DNA of 64,000 bases, taken from assembly GCF_000524195.1 (NCBI RefSeq), contig NW_020170392.1, positions 559,341 to 623,340 of the forward strand. Reading direction: 5' to 3'. Source of the DNA: Echinococcus granulosus (Eukaryota > Platyhelminthes > Cestoda > Cyclophyllidea > Taeniidae). The notes beneath the pieces are model-generated. The model did no database searches. It saw only the letters and a program-made list of their open reading frames with translations, and was not told the origin of the DNA. A program made the translations under genes and the position numbers. Positions 46,906 to 64,000 of this stretch are shown here, piece by piece (positions within the stretch are counted from its first letter, which is position 1; every line of letters begins with the position of its first letter).

Positions 46906-49900
46906 GAGGTACTTGATTGCAGCTTCACTGATCCCTCCTGACAATTCTGCTGGAACTGGAGTTTTCCCTGTTTGATAACTAAAATTAGGAGACGGAAAGT
47001 GTGCTGGCCATTGGCAGTGGTGGGAACACTAATCTAATAGTAGTGTTATTTAGTAATAGACAGGATTTAAAAGAGTTTCGTAGGGGTTAGGGTTCACGTC
47101 TATTTTTCCTCTTCTCTTTGTTTCCACTTCAGTACTGCCTAGCTATAAATATCCGGCCAGTGGAAAGGCATCCTCACACAAGCACCGTAGACAGCTACGT
47201 AATTTACTTTTCCAAAGGGTTCTTGGGTAGTGATGTTTCGGTTATGAAGGGCATTTTCGCAGAACACGGGACTGGGATGGTTGCCGAAGGTGGACATCAT
47301 TTTCCAGCCCACAGTATATGCCCTCATTCCGTCATGTTAAGGTCTAGAATTGGGTAACGGAAATCGGGGTAGTTGCCTTTTAGGATCAGATTAGCTGGTC
47401 GGGGCATTCTTGAAGATGAGGGAAGACATAATATTAGGGCAGAATATATACTGTCGTCGCAAGGAAGGAATAGCTACTACTGGGATGGTCTGGTGCCATG
47501 CCGTCCAGCAGAAGTACCAAGGCGGGGCCCCAAGTGTCCGCGTGACCAAAGCGAAGGGCATTGCAGCTACCCAGGTGGCATTTTTACAATCCAAATGTTT
47601 CGATGTTATTGTAATAATCCAATCAGTCATTCTCGTTTTGTTTTGCCATTCGAATCTGCTCCATTTCCGTTTAACCACATGGGTAATTTGTAAACTCAGA
47701 TGGGAAAAATTGGCGAGGATTTGGGCGAGGGCAGGGAGGGGATTCACACTTATTAACTTCGTTCGCTTTATTATATCAAAGCTGAAATTTAAACGAGGAG
47801 TTGACATATGATCCACTATGGGTTCAGTTAATCGGATTTTGATGATTGTTCTTTATAATCACAATTTTGGTGTTAACTAAGTTTAGAGAAAAAATTAGTG
47901 ACATTTCGTCTAAAAATTTCTCCACCCATTGGAAAAAAAAACGTGGTACTCCCCATGATTAGCCCGTCACTCTATTTGTTGTGCATCTCAGGGTGGTAAA
48001 ACGTGTGAATTGGAAAAAAATCGCTCCAAAATCGGCATCATCGTTCAGTCCAGTATGTAAATCACACTCAGGTCTCCCCACTCCATCGGATTGTCTGTTA
48101 ACTAATTCCAAGTCCAGATTCCATGGCACCTTATTCCTGGTGTGATCTGAATTAAAGCAGACTTTCATTTGACCTTTTTACCACATGACCCTTAGTGAAC
48201 CAATCTCAGTAGTTGCGCAGCAAATGGCAAAGCCCTGGAATTGCTCTGTAGGTTTTTGTCCTGCAAATGCCATCACGTACTAAACATGAATGTATTTTCA
48301 TCCGTCCGTGTACATTTTCAGCAAGAAGCGAGTACTGATGACCAAAGCTAAACCATTCTAACCAGGGCAAAAGTAACAATGGAAGGTGGAACATGAGGGA
48401 TTTAGCATCTGGGATTGCTCAAGAGGTTTTTTTGATATTGACACTTCAACACTTTTGTTGCAGTTGTCACAACTGCTGCCTCCACCTCAGCTTTCTCAGC
48501 TCTAAACGTCCAAGTCACGAGAATTTCACAGGTGCCCTTTATTCGTTCACACTAACTGGTTCCATTAAGTCGTGTGTCACAAACATACAGCAGTAAGAGG
48601 GTCTCTAAGTCCTCTCGTCGGAGATAGACAATTAAATATTTGGCTTTAAAGTGCTTTAAATTTTATCTAGTAAAAAATAAGGAGAACTGGTGCATTAAAT
48701 GAATGCTATTAATTGGTGTTCTTGCGCGCGAGCCTCGATCCTGTCGGACTCTCCCAGCTAGAGAAAGGCTTCGATATGGGTATGATAGAGCAAGGGAGTA
48801 TGGCTAATTCCTAGTAGACACCCACCTAATCGGTGGAGAATGCTAAAGATAGGGAGTGGTTTCAGTCTGGCATATTTATAGCATTTGATTGACTCTAACC
48901 TTACAGTAATTATTAGCATGCTTAAAGTGTATTTGCACGTGATATCAGCCGATCGAGGCGGCCTGATCTAGAGCGTGGTGTTCTAGCGTGCCCCAGAAGT
49001 AGCCAAGAAAATGAAGGTTTCTAGGACATCAACACAGGAGCGTTTCCTGGGGTCGCACATACCCCCCACGAAAGGGCCACTACAGCAAACATCGGCGTTG
49101 GGATGGCCAACTTTCGCCTTAACACATTGGTGACAAGGGTGCGTGATGTACTTTTAGCTATGATTAACTGGGGTTTTGGATCACTTTTATCAGGCTAATT
49201 ATATCATCTGAAGAAGTCGCCAAAAAAGTGACACAATCCCGGCGACTCTTCTGTTACGCGTCTTCAGGAGTGTTGCCACCCTTAGCGACGATAAGATGAT
49301 TTTCATTTGTCGGAATTTGGTTCAAATACTGCTGCCACTAATGCAGCGCCCAAGTTAATCCAGCAAACACAACAAGCTATATTAGAAATAAGGGGCGTTT
49401 ATTGTTGAGTACAAAAAGGTTTAGAGACCTTAACTAGGAGCGGAGCACCGTGACCTCGGAAGGTCTGCTTGCTCGAATATTTAAATGTACAAGGAAAATT
49501 GGATTTTATTAAGGTCATGCACAGTGACTTATAAAGCACAAACAATTTTTTATTTACACCACCAGTGGTAATCATGGCCGCAGGTAAATGGTGTCTGACT
49601 GAGGGCATTTGAATCCAAAAAAAACAGTAAACAAACAAAACGCTAATCGCTGTGATTTTGGAAGATCCAGACACAGTAATGTGCGTACTTGTGTAGGCGA
49701 CGCAGAAAGGCAGGAATTTGCCCACCAATCACGTGACGCGTGCACTGACCTTGCTGCACAAACTAGGTGGGCGACCAGCCTCCAATCAGCAAACGGGCTA
49801 AACGATTGCATATTTCCCAAGTCACAAAAATAACTAGTGGACCTGCTTATGCTGTGGAAAATCCTGCCTTCAGACATAACGGCTTGATACCATCCCCAAA

Positions 49901-50491
49901 CTGAAGCAACATTTAATTTTTAACAGATATCCTCGCTTCCGATTTTTCTATCGAACCTTGAATGACCCAATCCTACAACTGCACCGAGTGTAAGGAGAAT
50001 GCCGTGAAGATCACTATTTTCAATTATAATCTTCTACACTGCGTATTCACGCCAAACGGAGACTAAATGGCTATAAAAGGTATCAAGGAGTGGAAACTGC
50101 GGTTAATCCTTTTGCACACAGCCCCTTGACCTTACACTTCTCATTCATCTCATCCCCCGGCCACTAACTGGAATGCGTCGACAGTAGACAGGTTTGGTGG
50201 TACGACGAAAAACATCAACATCCTTCTTCACTTCAAAGCAGTAACAATGTGGGGATCTATACTGTGTCGCATGTACATCTTATCCTTCTAACTCCAAAAG
50301 GTTACTTCAAATCAGCTCAGAATTCAACATTTTCACGTTGATCAAGATTGGAGAGTTGCCTTGGTGCTTAGCATATACTAGCTTTTTTGCAGCTGTAAAC
50401 CCTCTTGAATGATTGTGCCCACCATTCCTACAGAAAGGTGCGGCTCTTGCCGGTTATCTAGGATGGAATGTTCTGCGCGCTGAATACTCAC

Positions 50492-50740
50492 AGAAATGGC
50501 CACCGAGGCCGTGCTCTGGGTAGATGCCTTCGGGACGTCTACGAAATCTAGACATCTTAGCATGGTTAAGCGAAGTGTCACTGTACCGAGACAGTGCCCG
50601 AAGTATGTTGTCGATACGCGTATCCGTGGTTCCCAAGGCTTCACCCAAAATAGTAACTTGATTAATGGTGTCTGGTCTGGACGTATCAGGGCGGTAATGT
50701 CGGCCAGATACCTCGCATCATCCGCCAAAACCTCCATTTG
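50492..50740 (-). CDS. possible internal exon of an unidentified minus-strand gene
   Basis: Between an acceptor (CTTTTCAG) and a donor (GTGAGT) on the minus strand lies an 83-codon open frame, phase 0 at both ends, starting QMEVLADDARYLADITAL. A terminal exon could follow near 50.43 kb after a TTTCTGTAG acceptor. The second half reads more protein-like in a neighbouring frame (ILGEALGTTDTRIDNILRAL), hinting at a frameshift or a short unseen intron. It lies downstream of the FBXO25/32 stop. I recognise no family. Confidence 0.3.
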
Positions 50741-50950
50741 CTGAAAAGAAGTGCAACGTAAAAATGAGCGCAATGTTTTAATGTGGCGCCAAAAAAGACA
50801 GGTAGAAATAATAAATAAAAACAACAAAATAAAGTAAATGTCCATGCAATACATTCGTGAGTATGTGAAAAGAGAATGATGACGAAAAACGATCATATAG
50901 AAAAGTGGAGGAGGAGAGCAATGGAGGTGAGATGGGGTTTGAAAGGAAGG

Positions 50951-53900
50951 TCATTTGGCAAAGAGCGCGATAAAGTTCTCCGGGGAGAGCAGTCGCACCC
51001 TCGGCGGCTTCTCCTGTCGGTAGCACGGGTGACCCAAGAGCTGAAAATCATCATAGGGCGGTTATCATTGCTTTGATCACAAGTAACAAAATAACATTGA
51101 CGTAATTGCATAATTAACTCTGCGGACTTCTCTAGTGTCACGCGATTCCCACCACTGTGTTGGAGGAATGGAGGTGAAATTGAAAACGCCTCATTGCGAT
51201 TAACCTTGCTCCCGTCTTGCAGGCGATCACCATCCACTCCACTACCTCATGACAACCCAAACAGAGTGGCGAACTTGAGGAGAGTCAACGATGACAATCA
51301 AAAGAGGGGTGGTGAAATGAAACTATGCTCATCCCAATCGCAATTGTTTTCTATAACTCAATGGAAATTATTTAGAGGTGGATTTCAACATGGTTCTTAC
51401 CACTGAAAGTTTAGAAAATGTGAGTTATATACACACTTTTTTTCTCCACAAATTTTTTTATAAATACTCGGTTTGCCACCGATGTATGAATCCGGGGTTT
51501 GTAGTATTTGTAATCACTGAACAGGTAGGATGCTGTTAAGGACAGGAAACCAGAAACATCGCTATGACAACAAATAAAATTAAGGAATCTGTAGTTAAAT
51601 TTGATAGATGTTCAGTTTACTTCCAAGATTGAAGGTTCCACCGCTAAACTTTGTTTACAGAACGGTCACGTTTTTGCTAAACACACGAATGATTTAAATA
51701 GATTGAAAAGATCAAAATACTGTTGGCCACATACATCCACACACAGTCGAACAGAATGAAAAGGAAAGTGTACTTACCATGATATCAGTCTAAAGGGAAA
51801 CAGGACTGGATACGACAGATACTTCCGATTCATAAATCTCGGATATGAAGCAAGCATTCACACAGCACACAAGCAGATCGGAAAGTCCAAGCCACTCAAA
51901 TTGAAAAGGAAAGACAAATAAAAGTCGAAGAAGTAACCCACCATCCAATAGAGGCAGGAGCAATTTTCGCAGATGCCGAGACAGGCGGAGTGGACCTGCT
52001 GCTCACCGAATCGACGAAGGAGACGGATGTAGGCACGGCGCCAGTTGCAGTCTCGCGCCCCATTATCCGCAGGCACCGCTTTCCAGCTAGCTCGACCGAA
52101 TTGCACTGACATGATTTGGTTGGGCGTGAAACTGCGAGTGGCCAGTCGGCGCCAGAATACCTCGTCATTCACCACCAGCGCCAGAGTGGGCGAGGCCACC
52201 GAGGCCGACTCCAGGTCTTCTGGGCTATTCACGTTCGCCACGATGAGCTTCAGGCACTCGAGAGGCAGATTCTCCAGTCGCGCCTGTCCACTCTCGCTCC
52301 GCGAGTCAGCACCGCGAATGCAACCCCTGTGGGGGCTGTGCTTATCGGCATTATTTGTCAGGGTCTACAACACAAATTGCGATTTCAACAGAGGATTATC
52401 CTGCTCTATGTATAACATTTCAAATGGCATTTTTACAACACGAAGCTTACTTGTTGTAGAAAACCCTGCGCATTTTAAATTGGCCTGTAACTACATAGAC
52501 CTATTCAGTCTCCCGAGATTTTACTATCTCGATGGTAGGAAAGACTTTTGTTCATCCAAATTCGCCGCAGTATCCAGCAATTGTTACAGACTCTAGTGCA
52601 GCACTGTACGACCCAAATGGTCATCAAATAACTAATACCCGATTTCTTTAAATATTGCATATTTTTAAAGGGCGGTATCTCGCTACCACTTTATCCTGGT
52701 TGTCATTAGTCGGAAGGGGTGATGAGAAGGAAACAAGACAATTGAGGACGAAACCTTTTTTTAGATTAATTCCCAGAATTGGCGCTTCCCAACCTGAATA
52801 CCTACTACTGTTTGCTTACTTGGGACATGTGACGTCAGTGATATCTTGATGAATTAAACTATTCATTCACAGAAAGCGTCTTAATGGGGATATTAGTGAT
52901 TCGCGCAAGAACTGATGTCATTTTGAATAGTAGCTTCGAGGCAATAGGACGGATAAAACGAAATGTTGATCGAGGAAGTGTTTGTCCGACGAAGGTTAGC
53001 AGCGTGAGAAACTCTAGCGGCATGTGTTTGATACAAAAATTAACGTCATTCTGACGTGTCCTACCTGGGATATTTAATGTGAGTCACATTTTGGCCTGAC
53101 GTATTTATCACCTACCTCAGGCTAGTGCAATCTTAGTGGCAGTAATTCCCAAATGAAGTTTTTACATAAGTTGTGGGTCCCCATTCATGTCCAGCAAGCC
53201 AAAACATTTGCACAGAATATAAGCAATTATTTCCTCTAAAAAGTAATAGAATAAACCCAGTAAGTCTCTAACTTTTTGACCGAAGTTGCATCATTATACC
53301 AATTTAAGGATACACTTCCATCTGAAAACACAAAAGACTGTTTTTTGGGTTTTCTTCGACTGTAATTTCTGTTTGGTTTTAAAAAAGATATTTTTTCGAC
53401 AGATTATTTAAGAATTGAAAAAATATGCTTAACCAAGAACTGAAATATTACAGAGTGGTAAAAAATAGCTATTTGCAGTATTTTTTTAAAAAGCGTCATA
53501 AGCCTTAATTAAGTGCCGCAAAGCCACACAGAAAAGGTGTTTAAAACGAAGACGCTTAGATTAAATAAACAAACCTGTTTTATGTCGAAATCATCCAGAG
53601 TTGCCTTCATCTTAGTGAGAGATTCCCAATGATTGGCCCACAACTGCGAACTCCCAATGTGATCATACTCGTGGCGCTCTAGGTTTGTCCGCAATGTGTC
53701 AAGCAATTGTCGAAAGACAAGGGTCTGGTTGCAACTTCCCAGCACTAGAAAATGTAAGGAATTCAGAAAAAACCTCTTACCTTGATGCATTATGACTTTC
53801 AACAACTCAATTATGTAGAGCTGGGATCGACCTGTCATAGTGTGTAACCTATCAGCCAACAAGCGGCGCACCAACTAAGAAACGGTGGAGAAAGTGGAGA

Positions 53901-54292
53901 GCATTACCTTGCAAACGTAATTAAAACGTCGTACGTCCCTTATAGCCGATTTCATATCCAACTTCAGTAGAGCGTCGGTTATCGTACTAACAGTTGCGAT
54001 CTCCCGGGTACTGTACAAGTTGATCCGAATGTGCGGCTGGAAACAAACGATGTTAGCCAGCATTGACTCAAAATCCTCGGTGCTAAGTCGATCGTCTGTA
54101 AGGGATTGACGGTAAATCCTAAAATGGAAGGAATAAGAAGGAATGAAAGGGTAACCTTTTCAAAGCGGCGTCATTCATATTGGCGAAGACCTTTTCCCTC
54201 CAGTCCTTGGCGTTCTCCCATGTGTTTCCATCTTCTGAAGACTTTATCCATTTATCGCCCGGACACCTCCAGTCGGGACTCAGGAAGGGCAT
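50951..54292 (-). CDS. FBXO25/32-like: F-box protein of the FBXO25/FBXO32 (atrogin-1) family
   Basis: Six minus-strand exons: 54292-54156, 54118-53908, 53874-53781, 53744-53575, about 52283-51942, and 51040-50951. The model has 347 residues (human FBXO32 has 355). It starts MPFLSPDWRCPG, like the family's MPFL.xDWRxPG, then has KSAIRDVRRFNYVCKLV, RQLLDTLRTNLE, and SQLWANHWESL. The F-box follows from LENLPLECLKL to DEVFWRRLATRSF, then WRRAYIRLLRRF, a Cys pair (CLGICENC), and the end GHPC..LSPENFIALFAK. These proteins are substrate receptors of SCF ubiquitin ligases: the F-box binds SKP1 and the rest selects substrate, nuclear or cytoplasmic. All junctions fit in phase, but the acceptor chosen for exon 5 (GACAG|GCG) has a poor pyrimidine tract. 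A stronger acceptor at 52326 breaks the phase unless a tiny exon is missed. Lies head-to-head with GSK3, 1.57 kb between start codons. Confidence 0.9.
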
Positions 54293-55861
54293 TCGTGAAA
54301 CGGCACTGCCTGAAATTGATTTTCGGAAGGGTTAAATTCACTGCTACTACATTGAAACTAAGAATCAAGAAGACTAAGCACATTTCGGTTTCCAAAAAAT
54401 TACCCCTATGAGCACCCCGATCGACTTTTCAAGACTGGTAAAAGGTTAAGGAGAATGAAACATCGCGTTGTGTAAAGGAGGCTCCATTACACCATAATTC
54501 CCCAGAAAAACTACGAATCACCAACAGAGCTAGTGTTAATTGAGTTCTCCCACGGTAAAAATAGTGTCAAAAAGGATCACAACGACTGTAAGCTCGGTGT
54601 CCAAATTTAACAAATTACTATAAATAATTATCCAAATAATTCTAATTGGGCAACGCAAATATGGCACTGTACCAAAGTACCAACGTGTAAACGAAGTCAA
54701 AACTTAGCCAAAAAGCTGTTTCACTTGACAAATTTCGGAGTAAATCCACCTTGCAGCAAGTGACGTCAAAATAAAGTAGAAGACCTAAGTTAATTGCGCG
54801 TGTTTTATCATGTAATGGAAGCCAACAACCAAATACAAAATTAAAATCAAAGCCAACTCTTATCAAAAACTAGTACGAGCTACAGCTACTGTGCTCCCAT
54901 TGAAATAAAATCACAAGGAGTTGGGTATAAGATTACACTGAAAATAAAGGGGGTGCTGCAAATACAATATATGTGATCGATTCGACGAGATTTGTTTCCC
55001 ATAAAATGGTGTTCTATACCAGCAATGTCCTGACAACAATTCCACTGTCTTTCTTTGAATTTCAGAGAATCAATAACAAAACACACAATACAGTACTATG
55101 AAAAACATTCTCATAGAGATCTGGACAATAAAAGATTCACGCCACAGACTATACAACGATATGATTGCGTAGTTGAAATAAGATCTGCATGGCAGAAGTG
55201 AGACAGCAGCAAAGTGCAATTTCGAGGCTTATCGAGATTTGTAAATAAATACAGGAGTGAAATAATCAGAAGGCGCCTGAAAAGTGCAACAACACCTAAC
55301 AGAAAATGGGCGAATCAAAAAGTTCGCAAATGTCCAAACGCTGATGCAATTGGGTACAGCTGATGTCGTTAATTTAAACGATTCACTCAAACAACACAAA
55401 TATTAGCCTATGTAAGGGCATAAAAAAGCACTATAAAGCTAGATTTAAGTAGTTGTGATCTTAAATTTTTATTTTACTCAAACAGCAACAACAAATATAA
55501 TAACTTTTTAAAGCACTGCAAATAAATGTGTAACAGACACAACTTGAACGATAATTGGGCATGTGCATCCAATAAAAAATTTACAAATACGCACGCTTAT
55601 TTTAAACACAGGGTAGATTATTACGGAAAACTATCGAGAGGCTGGATGCTTTTAGAGTGACTTTTTATGAACTCGCAGACCCTAACGAAGTTCATGGATT
55701 TGAAATGTTCCCACTGCAGTTATTTTGAAGTAGAATGTCTGCTTTAAATTAATTTGTCCGGACTTTATTATCTTTAGGTTCATTTTTAATTCACTAACTA
55801 TTTCTATAACTGCCAATCCTTAATAGGCGGGTAGTACGTTACCGGATAATATGATCTCAGG
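54293..55861. other. shared upstream region between FBXO25/32 (-) and GSK3 (+)
   Basis: About 1.57 kb separates the two start codons. It is AT-rich with no recognised exon, so promoters and 5' leaders of both genes must lie here or in further upstream exons. No clear TATA pair or palindromic site was picked out by eye. Confidence 0.45.
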
Positions 55862-63538
<7,677 letters not shown>

Positions 63539-64000
63539 GTAGGTGTTTTTACCCCTCTACTTCATTCAAACTTCAACTGCTGAAGAAGTGGTGTGCACTG
63601 CAGTTCTTCTACAATAATCCATAAAGAGCCTGATCAATTTGAGGTTACTGTCAATCATTTTTCACTAAATTATTCCACTAGGGATTGCTTAAATAGGAGT
63701 CAGTGATTTCCATTGGTTACTACATCCAGGGTAATATCAGTTATGAACAGTATTCTGCTGCGAAAACGTTGAACAAGAAACATTAAATAGTTTTGTGTGG
63801 AAGGGAGAAAAGTGGAAATGACAGCCCGGCCCCTGTTACCGCATGCGGTCTGAGTAATCGATATCCAGAAAAGCCGCGCCTTCTGCGGATAGCCTTAGAG
63901 GGAATAAATTCCCCTTTCTTACTTGATATTTTCTTTAAACTCATCTTTAGTAAGGTTCACAATGAGGTAAATCATAAATTCCATAATATCAAAGTGTTGC
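63539..64000 (+). other. GSK3 intron continuing past the right edge
   Basis: Sequence after the GTAGGT donor at 63539. No exon encoding the next GSK3 segment (VFRPRTPPEA-like) was found up to 64000, so the rest of the gene lies outside. Confidence 0.6.

Larger units (their letters stand above)
44375..50491. other. repeat-bearing intergenic stretch, no recognised gene
   Basis: It contains family A repeats near 44.64, 45.2-45.75 and 46.64-46.90 kb. Several open frames of 100-141 codons occur at 44.6-45.0, 45.9-46.35 and 47.37-47.8 kb, often overlapping on both strands. None has a domain, a splice-linked partner or a convincing start. No RNA gene was recognised. Confidence 0.45.

Noticed and set aside
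47373..47816. Overlapping ORFs of 106-141 codons on both strands
   Set aside because: Both strands are open at once, no domain or splice-linked partner is seen, and neither frame has a convincing start.

Overview
This is a eukaryotic (metazoan) nuclear window of about 42% GC, with GT-AG introns, wide intergenic DNA and old dispersed repeats. FBXO25/32, GSK3, UXS1 and arrestin-domain genes place it in an animal. The style (introns of 40-90 nt beside introns of 0.5-2.7 kb, a very divergent intronless 7TM receptor, many degraded short repeats) makes a parasitic flatworm, perhaps a tapeworm, the best guess. The species is not determined from sequence alone. One 100-base run of N (14596-14695) marks an assembly gap.

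Layout. 1-8.8 kb: no convincing gene; two repeat copies and two unexplained minus-strand ORFs. 8.8-12.3 kb (+): arrestin-domain (ARRDC-like) gene in four exons. 14.9-15.3 kb (+): an isolated putative coding exon. 18.4-19.7 kb (+): intronless seven-helix receptor. 22.7-28.9 kb: repeat-rich, with UDP-glucuronate decarboxylase (UXS1) inside it at 23.7-25.5 kb (+). 30.3-39.4 kb (+): a nine-exon C2H2 zinc-finger transcription factor. 40.1-41.1 kb (+): ribosomal protein S18, converging on a class I fructose-bisphosphate aldolase (41.6-44.4 kb, -). 44.4-50.9 kb: repeats and no recognised gene, except a possible minus exon at 50.5-50.7 kb. 51.0-54.3 kb (-): FBXO25/FBXO32 (atrogin-like) F-box protein, head-to-head with GSK3 (55.9 kb to beyond 63.5 kb, +), which runs off the right edge.

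The genes are neighbours, not an operon. Most are housekeeping or signalling genes: UXS1 makes UDP-xylose for glycosaminoglycans, RPS18 is a 40S protein, FBXO25/32 is an SCF substrate receptor and GSK3 a central kinase. The most striking observation is the aldolase. It has a complete five-exon reading frame and keeps most active-site residues, but carries Glu where class I aldolases have the Schiff-base lysine (Lys229), so it looks like an intact pseudoenzyme. Also notable are the divergent receptor lacking DRY and NPxxY motifs, a GSK3 whose N-terminus lacks the Ser9 inhibitory motif and begins from a 7-base coding exon, and at least two dispersed repeat families, one carrying a degraded but recognisable coding segment.

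Exon boundaries were set by hand from GT/AG signals, reading-frame phase and protein-family alignment from memory. No computation or database search was run.
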